A DNA stretch of 64,000 nucleotides from Epibacterium ulvae (GTDB lineage Bacteria; Pseudomonadota; Alphaproteobacteria; Rhodobacterales; Rhodobacteraceae): positions 34,812 to 98,811 of the forward strand of contig NZ_JAHHIR010000039.1 in assembly GCF_018678075.1 (NCBI RefSeq), in the 5' to 3' direction. Under the pieces are notes generated by a model that had not been told where the DNA came from, ran no database searches, and was given only the letters and a program-made list of their open reading frames with translations. Both the position numbers and the translations under genes were made by a program. This document shows positions 17,221-25,349 of the stretch, piece after piece. Position 1 is the stretch's first letter. Every line of letters begins with the position of its first letter.

Positions 17221-18261
17221 TTACCCGATTGCTTTGAGGGTGTTTTCGTGCAAGGTCGCGGTCCAGTTCGGATCAGCGGCATAGATCGCCTCAACCAGCT
17301 CCATCACATCCAGCGCCTGTTGCGAGGTGCCGCATTTCAGTGGTGCGCCATCCACAACGGCGGCGTGGAACTCGGCGATCTCCTTGTCCCAGGAGTGATC
17401 CTCTGTAAAGCGGATTTCCTGTTGTTCAGGGTTGGGGATCGGATTGCCGGTGGAATCCAGACGGTTGAGCGCCACAGTGAGCACCTCAGCCCCGTAGCTG
17501 CCCGAGGCCGACAGGATGCCATCCACCGAGATAAACCCATTGCGCATATAAAGTTCAAGTCGGAAAGTATGCTGCCATTGGGTTGCCGAAGAATGCACCG
17601 AGGCAACAATGCCATCGGGGTTTTTCATCAGGGCAAAGGCGTTGTCTTCAACCGGGACATCGGTCCAGAAATTGCGCTGCACAAAGCTTTGGACTTCGGT
17701 GAAACGACCGGCGAACATCTGGAACAGATCCAGCATATGGATGCCTTGGTCGATCAGGATACCGCCGCCTGATTGTTCGGGATCGTTGCGCCAGTTCTGG
17801 GCATAGTTCGGCCCGCCCGCCTTACCGTAAACGCCGCGCATGAAGTAAAGGTCACCCATGGTGCCCGCCTGGATGAGTTTTTGCGCCTCTTCAATGGCGT
17901 CATGCACGCGATGATTGAAGCCGAATTTCAACACCACCCCATTGGCGGCCTCTTCGGCGACCATCATACGCCGGACATCTCCTGAGTTTCGCCCCGGCGG
18001 TTTTTCGGAAAACACATGTTTGCCGCGTGCCAAAGCGGTGCAGACCACATCGGGGATCATCATGTTGGGGACGCTGCAGACAATCACATCAGGATCATAG
18101 TCGTAGACTGCCATCGGTTCGGTGACCATGGGCACTGAAGCGCCTGGATCAATCGCAGTATCACAGGCCACGACCACGTCAAACCCGCCATGGCGATCCA
18201 TGGCGTCATGACGAATGCGGCCCATTTTCCCATAACCGATAATTGCTGCACGCAAAGTCAT
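17221..18261 (-). CDS. Gfo/Idh/MocA-family oxidoreductase
   Basis: The protein has 346 residues. The NAD(P)-binding Rossmann start is AAIIGYGKMGRIRHDAM and the family EKP motif is in HVFSEKPPGRNSGDV. The middle region ILIDQGIHMLDLFQMF contains the usual catalytic His of the second domain. Members oxidise or reduce hydroxyl groups of sugars, inositols or nucleotide sugars. It is the first gene of the eight-gene minus-strand operon, with a 258-282 bp non-coding region upstream that should hold the promoter. Likely role: forming or reducing a keto group on the sugar precursor. Confidence 0.88.
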   Translation of the reverse strand: MTLRAAIIGYGKMGRIRHDAMDRHGGFDVVVACDTAIDPGASVPMVTEPMAVYDYDPDVIVCSVPNMMIPDVVCTALARGKHVFSEKPPGRNSGDVRRMMVAEEAANGVVLKFGFNHRVHDAIEEAQKLIQAGTMGDLYFMRGVYGKAGGPNYAQNWRNDPEQSGGGILIDQGIHMLDLFQMFAGRFTEVQSFVQRNFWTDVPVEDNAFALMKNPDGIVASVHSSATQWQHTFRLELYMRNGFISVDGILSASGSYGAEVLTVALNRLDSTGNPIPNPEQQEIRFTEDHSWDKEIAEFHAAVVDGAPLKCGTSQQALDVMELVEAIYAADPNWTATLHENTLKAIG

Positions 18262-18543
18262 ATCCGTCCACTCTTTGATTTGGCGCAGAAGGTGTCATGT
18301 GCCGTCATTTTTGCCCTGATCGGCGCCAACAGTCGAGTTGATGCGCAGGGATTGTCGCAACTTTACTGATCCCCTATGGAGGACGCAAGCGCCAAGGTGC
18401 CCAGGTGGAAACTCAAGTGTTTGCAGAGGCAGATGGTGTGTCTGAGATTTGATTTTTTACTCTAAAGGTCAAAGGTTTATATTGGATTTTGCAGCGCTTC
18501 TTGGAAATGTGACAAAATTATGAAGAAGATGAGGATGACGGGG

Positions 18544-19269
18544 ATGGAACAGGTGATTGCGGCCTTAAACGTAGCGCGCACCAATGGGGAACAGGCGCGG
18601 TTGGAAAGCGCGGATTTGCCAGCAGATATTTCTGCCGCATATGCCGTTGCAATGGCCCAGGTCGCGGAGGTGGCGGGGTGGAAAATTGGTGGGGCAAATC
18701 CTTGGTCTCGCGCGGTTTTTGACAATCAGGAGGTCTTTGTTGGCCCGCTCAAACCCAGCGAGGTCAGTCTGGGCTGTGCGACGCTTTCCTTGGCAGGATT
18801 GGTGGCGCCTCTGGGGGAGCCCGAGCTGATGTTGGAGATCGCAGACCCCCAGGGCAAGACCGCGGAAGAGCGCTTCTCTCGGATGGGGTTGGGGATTGAA
18901 ATCCCTGCGTCGGTTTTGCCGGACGTATTGAAACCGGAGCTGATGGGGCAGGTTTGCGACCGCGCCGGTGCCGGTCATCTGTGGATTTCTGGGCTGATAC
19001 AATTTGACGCGGATAGGTTGAGTGCGCCGTTTGACGCCCAATTCACCCATAATGGTGCAGAGCCGGTTGTAGCTACCAGCGCCAATGTGATCGCAGGCCC
19101 ATTGGGCGCCACCGAGGAATTTCTGATGCTGGCGCAGCGTTACGCTTTCCCGGTGGCCTCGGGGCAATGGATCGCGACTGGTGGTTTGTGCCCGGCGGTG
19201 GCTTTGCAGCCGGGAGATCAGCTGCGGTTGACCGCCTGGGGAGAAGATCTACGGCTACAGTTCACCTGA
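18544..19269 (+). CDS. Fumarylacetoacetate hydrolase / 2-keto-4-pentenoate hydratase-family protein
   Basis: The protein has 241 residues from the chosen start. It matches the MhpD-like hydratase fold: GWKIGGANPWSRAVF near the N-terminus, EPELMLEIAD (conserved acidic metal ligand region), MGLGIEIPASVLPD, and C-terminal GQWIATGGLCPAVALQPGDQL. Hydratases of this family act on 2-keto-pentenoate-like acids with a divalent metal. Several in-frame ATGs occur at 18520, 18529, 18535 and 18544. I favour the last because GAGG lies about 9 nt upstream and the protein then starts like its relatives. It is a single gene, divergent from the CMP-sugar operon. A link to the 2-keto acid chemistry of that operon is possible but not shown. 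Confidence 0.82.
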   Translation: MEQVIAALNVARTNGEQARLESADLPADISAAYAVAMAQVAEVAGWKIGGANPWSRAVFDNQEVFVGPLKPSEVSLGCATLSLAGLVAPLGEPELMLEIADPQGKTAEERFSRMGLGIEIPASVLPDVLKPELMGQVCDRAGAGHLWISGLIQFDADRLSAPFDAQFTHNGAEPVVATSANVIAGPLGATEEFLMLAQRYAFPVASGQWIATGGLCPAVALQPGDQLRLTAWGEDLRLQFT

Positions 19270-19273
19270 TCCC

Positions 19274-20425
19274 TCACCGCACCAGCCAGCGTTCAAGGCC
19301 TCCGTCCAGCTCTTGCAACCGCCGCCAGCGGGGATCTGTGGGTTGGCCTGCGCGCAAGGTCAGCTTGCCCAGAAGGCCCACCATGGCCCATTCGGGGCGC
19401 TCGGTGCGGGGAATATAGACCTGATTAGGGTCGAGATCGGGGGAGATTTCCCCGGTGCGGCTGCCAAAGGCATCGCGCATATACTTGCCCTGCCATTCGC
19501 CCAGATCTGCATCGCCCAGGAGGGTTGGCGCGGATGAGATCACGCCGATGGGGATTTCGCCTGCTTGGGCGGTGCGGATCTTGTCACCTTCTAGCACCAC
19601 CGAGATCCCGCGCCGGTCTGCGCCCTCAGAGTTGCCATCACCCCATTCAAAAAACTCTGCATAATCGGCTCCGCCCGATTGCCAGCTGCCTGCGGCCATG
19701 CCGTCGCCTGTGGCGGTCAGGCGGAACTGGGGGGTGCCTGCGGCCTCGGCCAGCAGCAGATCCTCGCTGGTGCCGGGCTGCGACAGGCGCAGACGGGGGG
19801 CGGCGCCGGCCGACAGGACCAGCGCATCGGCAAATGTGCTGCCATCGGCGCTGAGCTTCAGGCTCAGATCATCGGTGCCGGTCAGACCGATTTCGGCGCG
19901 ACCACTGAAATTGGACTGCAGCAACAGGCTGGCGGTGTCGCTGGGGCTGGCCTTGTTCAATTTGACCTGATGGCCGGCGCCTGCATGGGTGAACAGGCTG
20001 GCGGGGGCGGCAACTGCCAGTCGGTTGGTGTCATCGGCCGGGGTGGCCACGCCGATCCGGGGGGTTGCCAGACAGGGCAGGGGCATCCAGGCACCGTCCT
20101 GCCAGACCCGCATCTGCCCGTCTCGCTGATCCCAGATATGCCAGCCGGGGTGGGGGGCGAGAAACAGCCAGCCGCCGCCAGATTCTACACCTTGCCAGAT
20201 GGCCAGGCGATGGGCCTGTCCGGCCCAGGCGGCATTGGGGGCAGCCCCCAGCGCATAGGCCGCGCCAAGGGTGGGGGCGATGGGGGGCACTTGGGCGTCG
20301 ATCTCTTGTACCACCAGCTGCACCAAACCATCCAGACGGCGCAGCGCCTCATTGTGGGTCACATGTTTCTGGGCCTGGGCAGGCAGGATGAAAGGCAGAT
20401 CCAGACGGGGAGAGAGATCGGGCAT
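19274..20425 (-). CDS. DUF2793 protein with C-terminal peptidase G2 (autoproteolytic fibre) domain
   Basis: The protein has 383 residues. Residues 1-120 are DUF2793: LPFILPAQAQKHVTHNEALR, then WQGVESGGGWLFLAPHPGW and QMRVWQDGAWMPL. The last 130 residues match the peptidase G2 intramolecular-chaperone autoprocessing domain of phage-like fibres, with ADYAEFFEWGDGN, GADRRGISVVLEGDKIR, IGVISSAPTLLGD and GKYMRDAFG. Both domains are typical of phage or GTA tail-associated proteins. I chose the ATG at 20425 (GGAG 9 nt upstream) over a GTG at 20434. The gene faces the hydratase convergently and diverges from the RTX gene. No other tail genes adjoin it, so it is either a free-standing GTA/phage accessory fibre or a domesticated surface protein. 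Confidence 0.82.
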   Translation of the reverse strand: MPDLSPRLDLPFILPAQAQKHVTHNEALRRLDGLVQLVVQEIDAQVPPIAPTLGAAYALGAAPNAAWAGQAHRLAIWQGVESGGGWLFLAPHPGWHIWDQRDGQMRVWQDGAWMPLPCLATPRIGVATPADDTNRLAVAAPASLFTHAGAGHQVKLNKASPSDTASLLLQSNFSGRAEIGLTGTDDLSLKLSADGSTFADALVLSAGAAPRLRLSQPGTSEDLLLAEAAGTPQFRLTATGDGMAAGSWQSGGADYAEFFEWGDGNSEGADRRGISVVLEGDKIRTAQAGEIPIGVISSAPTLLGDADLGEWQGKYMRDAFGSRTGEISPDLDPNQVYIPRTERPEWAMVGLLGKLTLRAGQPTDPRWRRLQELDGGLERWLVR

Positions 20426-20745
20426 GAGGCGCACTCCGGCTTGGGCTGTGAGAGGACGCCACTCTCGCAGAGCCGGGTCAACGCGCCCCTAAGGGGGCGT
20501 ACGCAGGGCGCGCAACACCCAGCATTCAAAAAGCCGGGTACAGGCAGTGGCTAGACCGGGACCGGACAGGGGGCAGAGGGGGCCGCGTGCGGACAAAAGG
20601 GGATCAAAGCACGTCGGCAATCGGGCAGATTGTTCTTAGATTGAAGACAATATCCATGGTTTCGCCGCAATCCGGTGCCGGTCGCGGGCTGATCACAACC
20701 CCAAAGTGTTCAAACAAGGCGAATTTGCGACGCGTGGGGGCGGCG
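20426..20745. other. Divergent gene-free region between the fibre-like and RTX genes
   Basis: This 320-bp stretch lies between the DUF2793 gene (minus) and the RTX gene (plus) and must contain both promoters. The open frame of the RTX gene runs back to 20587, but codons 20587-20745 give a basic, low-complexity leader unlike a protein N-terminus, so I treat them as non-coding. The first part is GC-rich with CCCCTAAGGGGGCG near 20485-20500, a small palindrome. No clear promoter elements were found. Confidence 0.4.
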
Positions 20746-23385
20746 ATGGATTTCAGATTTTATGGTGGTTTTGGCAAGGCGCAGGGGGTGGCGGATCTGC
20801 TGCTGGTGCCCGGTGCGGGCGGCGCCTATCTGGTGGCGGTCGAACGGCTGGGCGGGGGGCTGCGCAGCTATGGGACCGCCACATTGACAGAGCGCGATTA
20901 CCGCCCGCATCAGGGGGCGAACCTGCTCACTGGAGCGGCTGTTGCCTTGGGCGGGGACAGCGGGCGGCTTTTGCTGGCGGGCAGCGATCTGGCCCGGCTG
21001 GACAGTCATCTGGTCAGCAGCAGCGGTACGATTGCCGCGCAGACCAGCTGGAGCCTGCCCGGTCTTGCCCAGGGGGCTGAGGTTTCAACCCTGACCAGCA
21101 CCACCAGCCAGGGACAGGCGCTGGTCTATGGGGTGGCCGACGGGGCGCTGCGGGGCTGGCAGGTGTCTGAGACCGGCAGCGCCAGCGCGGTTGCACGTTC
21201 TGGTGGCGCTGCGCCCTATGGGCAGGCGGGATCACCGGGGCCTGTGGCGTTGGATGTGGTCACCACCGGCAGCAGTCAGATCCTGGTGGCGGCGGATGCG
21301 GGCCTGGGCGGGCTGCGCAGCTACCGGATTGCGGCCGGAACCGGGGCGCTGACGCCTGCGGATGAGCTGGGCCGTGACCAAGGGCTGGGCATTGCAGCCC
21401 CGACGGCGGTGGATGCGATCATCGCCTATGGGCAGGCCTGGGTGGTGCTGGCGGCTGCGGGCACCAGCAGCCTCAGCGTGATGGCGGTGGCGGCCAACGG
21501 CGATCTGACCCTGGTGGATCATGCCATCGACAGTCTGGGCAGCCGGTTTGGTCAGGTCACCGCGGTGGAGAGTTTTGTGGTGGATGGCCATGCCTTTGTG
21601 CTGGTGGCGGGGGGCGATGGCGGCATGGATCTGTTGCGGCTGCTGCCCTCGGGGCATTTGGTGCAGGCCGCCCAGGTTCTTCATGCGCCGGGGCAGGGGC
21701 TGCAGAATGTCACCGCGATTGAGACCCGTGTCACGGGGGATACCGTGTCGATCTTTGTCGCCTCCGAAGGGGGGCTGAACGCAGATGGTGAGGGGATCGC
21801 GCGTTATGGTTTCAGCCGGGCGGCGCTGGGGCAGGTGGCAACCGCCAGCGCCGCCACGCTCAGCGGGACGGCGGGCGATGATCTGCTGATAGGCAATGGC
21901 ACCGCTACCACGATCACCGGCGGGGCGGGCGATGATATGTTGGTGGCATCGGCTCCTGGCGACCGGCTGGAGGGCGGCGCAGGCGCGGATTTCTATGTCA
22001 TCGCGCCGGGGCGTGCGGGGGCAGACCGGGACCGGGTGGTTATCGCCGGGTTTGAACCGGGTCACGACCAACTGGATCTGAGCCTGTTGGAGGGGTTGCG
22101 CAGCCTGTCCCAGCTGCAGGTAGAGGCGCGCCACAATGGGATCGACTTGCACTGGCAGGGCGGTGAAATTCGTGTCGAAAGCCGGGATGGCGGCTCTCTC
22201 TCTCTCACGGATCTTTGGCCTCAAGGCTGGAAGCGCGCCCATCACCTGCCCTTGGGAGAAACCTTGCCCGCCACGGCCGACGACGACACCGTTGTTTCCG
22301 GGGGCGGAAGTGACGGCAGCGTAACCCTTGTGGGGGGGGGCGGTGACGATAGGCTTGCGGGGCAGGCCGGGGCTGATGTGTTGGAGGGAGGAGCAGGGCG
22401 CGATCATCTTTTGGGGGCGGCGGGCAATGACACGCTTAGAGGTGGGGCTGGTGGCGACCAACTGGAGGGCGGCGACGGTGCTGATCAGCTTGACGGTGGC
22501 CGCGGCAATGACACGTTGATCGGCGGCAACGGTGCGGATCAATTGCTGGGGGGCGACGGGGCCGACAGGCTGGATGGCGGGCAGGGTGCCGATACCCTGC
22601 GTGGAGAGGCGGGTGCCGATCACATATTTGGCGACCAGGACGACGATTTCCTATGGGGTGGCAGTGGCAATGACAGCCTGTTCGGAGGCAGCGGCGCCGA
22701 TCAACTGTGGGGAGAGGCCGGCCATGATGTGCTGCAGGGCGGCGGCGGGTCAGACGCGATTCACGGTGCTGCGGGGCGCGATAGCATCTGGGGCGGCGGT
22801 GGTCACGATGACATCTGGGGTGGCGCGGGCCGGGATCAGATATGGGGTAAAAACGGCGCGGATGACATTCGGGGCAATGGCGGGCAGGACACGATCCAGG
22901 GCCAGCAGGGCAATGATGCGATTTATGGCGACGCCGGTGCTGATGTTTTAAATGGCAATGGTGGCCACGACGATATCTGGGGCGGCGCGGGCCGGGACCG
23001 TGTCTCTGGTGGCAACAAGGGGGATCACCTGCGGGGGGGGCGCGGAGATGATCGCCTGTATGGGCAGCGGGGCCATGACCTGCTGGAGGGGCAGCAGGGC
23101 GATGACAGGCTGCGGGGCGGTACGGGAAATGACACGTTACGCGGCGGGTTAGGGGCGGATGTGTTTATTTTTGATGACAGCAATGGCCGTGACTGGGTGT
23201 TGGATTTTACCCAAGGGGAAGATGTGCTGCATCTGCGGTTTCTTAGGAGAGAGGGCGCGCAACGCCTGTCTGACGTAGGGATCCACCAAAATGGCGTGGA
23301 TCTGGTGCTGGATATTGGCACCGGCCAGATCACATTGGCCGATCAGGCCGGCCTGCAGCTGGAGGTGGATGATTTTCTATTCTGA
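20746..23385 (+). CDS. RTX calcium-binding protein with beta-propeller-like N-terminus
   Basis: The protein has 879 residues from the chosen ATG (GGGGGCGG just upstream). The open frame reaches 20587 but the protein character begins with MDFRFYGGFGKAQGVADLLL. Residues 1-365 contain repeated short motifs (GAGGAYLVAVERLGGGLRSY, DGALRGWQVSETG, DAGLGGLRSYRI) that look like propeller blades. Residues 370-430 and 528-805 carry RTX nonapeptides of the GGxGxDxLx type, such as GGAGDDMLV and GGNGADQLLG, which bind calcium after export. The C-terminus LEVDDFLF matches the end of type I secretion substrates. It has no signal peptide. No ABC exporter or membrane-fusion protein gene is in the window. It ends 20 bp from the convergent serralysin gene, which has a similar C-terminus. 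Confidence 0.85.
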   Translation: MDFRFYGGFGKAQGVADLLLVPGAGGAYLVAVERLGGGLRSYGTATLTERDYRPHQGANLLTGAAVALGGDSGRLLLAGSDLARLDSHLVSSSGTIAAQTSWSLPGLAQGAEVSTLTSTTSQGQALVYGVADGALRGWQVSETGSASAVARSGGAAPYGQAGSPGPVALDVVTTGSSQILVAADAGLGGLRSYRIAAGTGALTPADELGRDQGLGIAAPTAVDAIIAYGQAWVVLAAAGTSSLSVMAVAANGDLTLVDHAIDSLGSRFGQVTAVESFVVDGHAFVLVAGGDGGMDLLRLLPSGHLVQAAQVLHAPGQGLQNVTAIETRVTGDTVSIFVASEGGLNADGEGIARYGFSRAALGQVATASAATLSGTAGDDLLIGNGTATTITGGAGDDMLVASAPGDRLEGGAGADFYVIAPGRAGADRDRVVIAGFEPGHDQLDLSLLEGLRSLSQLQVEARHNGIDLHWQGGEIRVESRDGGSLSLTDLWPQGWKRAHHLPLGETLPATADDDTVVSGGGSDGSVTLVGGGGDDRLAGQAGADVLEGGAGRDHLLGAAGNDTLRGGAGGDQLEGGDGADQLDGGRGNDTLIGGNGADQLLGGDGADRLDGGQGADTLRGEAGADHIFGDQDDDFLWGGSGNDSLFGGSGADQLWGEAGHDVLQGGGGSDAIHGAAGRDSIWGGGGHDDIWGGAGRDQIWGKNGADDIRGNGGQDTIQGQQGNDAIYGDAGADVLNGNGGHDDIWGGAGRDRVSGGNKGDHLRGGRGDDRLYGQRGHDLLEGQQGDDRLRGGTGNDTLRGGLGADVFIFDDSNGRDWVLDFTQGEDVLHLRFLRREGAQRLSDVGIHQNGVDLVLDIGTGQITLADQAGLQLEVDDFLF
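22330..23160 (+). repeat. Tandem RTX nonapeptide-coding repeats
   Basis: About 27-bp units coding for GGxGxDxLx are repeated for some 830 bp inside the RTX gene. Two longer blocks coding for HDDIWGGAGRD recur near 22803 and 22971, about 168 bp apart, suggesting a recent internal duplication. The repeats are coding, not intergenic. Confidence 0.85.
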
Positions 23386-23405
23386 CACAAGACCAGCAGG
23401 CCAGG

Positions 23406-25013
23406 CTAGAACAGAAACTGATCCGCGCTGAGATCGCTGAGATCCACATCCAGCAGCCACATATTGTTGCCTGCGTCATCGCGGATCACAACCCCGGTGT
23501 CGGTGGCCTGCATACGGGCCCCAGAGATACCTTGAGACCCTGTGAGACCCTGAAAATCAGTGATCCCGGCGGCGCGGCTGAGGTCAATTCGATCGCCCTC
23601 AGCGCGGGTGAAATCGAGCACCTGATCTGCACCGCTCGCAAAGACAAAAATATCAACACCCGCACCCCCGGTCAGCACGTCGTTGCCGTTGCCGCCATTC
23701 ACGATGTCGCGGCCTGCCCCGCCGTATAACCGGTCATTGCCATTATCGCCCCACAACAGGTCATCACCTGCCTGCCCCCTCAGAAGATCAGAACCTCCCC
23801 CCCCGGCCAAGCGATCCTGACCACTGCCCCCATTCAGCGTATCCTGGTGCTGCCCACCAACCAACCGGTCATCACCGTCCTTGCCATGCAGACGGTCACG
23901 TCCTTTGTGGCCAAATATCTGGTCATTGCCGCTGTCGCCAAACAGCTTGTCGCGCCCCGCCAACCCGGCGATCCGGTCGTCGCCTGCCCCGCCACGTATC
24001 TTGTTGCCGGTTGGGTTGCCGGTGATCCAGTCGTCCCCATCACCGCCCCAAGCCTGTTCGATGAAATTGACCACCCGGCCGTCTTCACGCACCTTGGCGG
24101 CCACGGCGACATTATCGGTGACACCGCCAATGGAGGAATAGTGCCCGGCGCGCAGGTCGATATGGGCATCTTGGGTGAAATCGGACGCATCCAGCAGGTC
24201 GGTCCCTCCGCCATCCCAAATGGTCAGGATCACATCACGTAAGCGCCCGTCTTCGCCCCGGATCTGCATATTGGTGGCCCCGTATTGAAAGGCGCGCTCG
24301 GCCTGACTGGCAAACCCGTCGCCCGCCCCCAGATAGACGGTGGCCGTGTTGCGGGTCTCGGTATTGGCGCCATAAAGCGCCTGCGTGGCTTGAATGTCCC
24401 AAACCATTGGGGTCAGTGGAAAGGCCGCCATCCGGGGGTTTTCCAAAAATTGAGACGGGTGATCCACATAGGACATCACCGTGTATTTGGCACTGCTGTT
24501 TGGGTCGTCGGGGCGATCATTGGGATGGCTGAGACCCAGCGCATGGCCCAGTTCATGCAAGTAGGTGTACCAGCTGGAGTGACCGGTTACCGGACCCACG
24601 CCCGGGACATTTTGCTGATCAAACCCGGCATTGACCCAGATGTCACCGCTGTGAGATCCAAACCGCCCCAGAACATCCGCATTGGGGTAATAGGCAAACC
24701 CATAAAGGCCGGTTTGAAATTCGGCGCTGCCGATGACGATATCGGCGTTGCTGCCGCCACCCTGAACCAGATTGACAGTTGCGACCTCGTTCCAGCGGGC
24801 AATCGATGCCGCCATCATGGCGCGTTCGCGGGCATCCATGGCAAACCCGGCAAAGCTGCCAAAGGAGGTGCCGCCAATGTCCCAGCCCGCGCCTGAACGG
24901 TAATAGCTGGGTGGGGTTGAGGTGATGAAATCATAACGCAGTACCTCATCGCCTGCGTGCCAGGCCCGCTCCCCATCGGCCATCAAGGATCGATAATCGC
25001 TGTATTCGGGCAT
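23406..25013 (-). CDS. Serralysin-type M10 metalloprotease with RTX domain
   Basis: The protein has 535 residues. The zinc site HELGHALGLSH lies at 153-163 (ligands His153, His157, His163; catalytic Glu154) and the Met-turn VMSYVDH follows at about 179-185. Together these define the metzincin/serralysin class. Residues about 330-470 are RTX repeats (GGAGDDRIAG, GGHGSDLL-like units) and the C-terminus DLSADQFLF fits the peptidase M10 C-terminal type I secretion signal. There is no signal peptide. The protein would be exported in one step by an ABC transporter and folded by calcium outside the cell. The transporter is not in this window. It is convergent with the RTX gene and divergent from the mannose-phosphate gene. 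Confidence 0.92.
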   Translation of the reverse strand: MPEYSDYRSLMADGERAWHAGDEVLRYDFITSTPPSYYRSGAGWDIGGTSFGSFAGFAMDARERAMMAASIARWNEVATVNLVQGGGSNADIVIGSAEFQTGLYGFAYYPNADVLGRFGSHSGDIWVNAGFDQQNVPGVGPVTGHSSWYTYLHELGHALGLSHPNDRPDDPNSSAKYTVMSYVDHPSQFLENPRMAAFPLTPMVWDIQATQALYGANTETRNTATVYLGAGDGFASQAERAFQYGATNMQIRGEDGRLRDVILTIWDGGGTDLLDASDFTQDAHIDLRAGHYSSIGGVTDNVAVAAKVREDGRVVNFIEQAWGGDGDDWITGNPTGNKIRGGAGDDRIAGLAGRDKLFGDSGNDQIFGHKGRDRLHGKDGDDRLVGGQHQDTLNGGSGQDRLAGGGGSDLLRGQAGDDLLWGDNGNDRLYGGAGRDIVNGGNGNDVLTGGAGVDIFVFASGADQVLDFTRAEGDRIDLSRAAGITDFQGLTGSQGISGARMQATDTGVVIRDDAGNNMWLLDVDLSDLSADQFLF

Positions 25014-25349
25014 GGCAGTTCCCTCCTTCGTTTCCCATTTGTTCCAAATCTACCTATGGGTGATTAAGGAAAGGCTATTTGAAAACAAAAAGAGAACATC
25101 CATCACTGCATGAAGGACCTAAATTGCAGTTAGGTGCTCCGTGACGGTTGCGCGTGACATAGGAGGTGACATGGGCATGGGCAGGATATGTCTGACGTAT
25201 ACACGACTGACATTTGGGGTTTTTAGCACCTCTCGGCCTTTGGTGTGCTCTGACGTCAATGCAGGATCATTTGTGCCGACTGCAGGCTTGAGAATGGGCG
25301 ATATAATCCGTAGGACTATCATACAATTTCAGTTTGCAGGTACATCAGC
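25014..25349. other. Divergent gene-free region between the serralysin and manC genes
   Basis: This 336-bp AT-richer gap separates two divergent genes and should hold both promoters. A perfect TATAAT occurs at 25302-25307 on the plus strand, about 43 bp before the manC start, but the position 17 bp upstream has only a weak -35 (ACTGCA). Small plus-strand ORFs here look non-coding. Confidence 0.45.

Noticed and set aside
21232..22623. 463-codon antisense frame over the RTX gene
   Set aside because: It is the complement of Gly/Asp-rich RTX repeats in GC-rich DNA. It has no ribosome-binding site and no family features.
22330..23160. Possible CRISPR-like tandem repeats
   Set aside because: The units are in frame, code for RTX nonapeptides and have no unique spacers of constant length.
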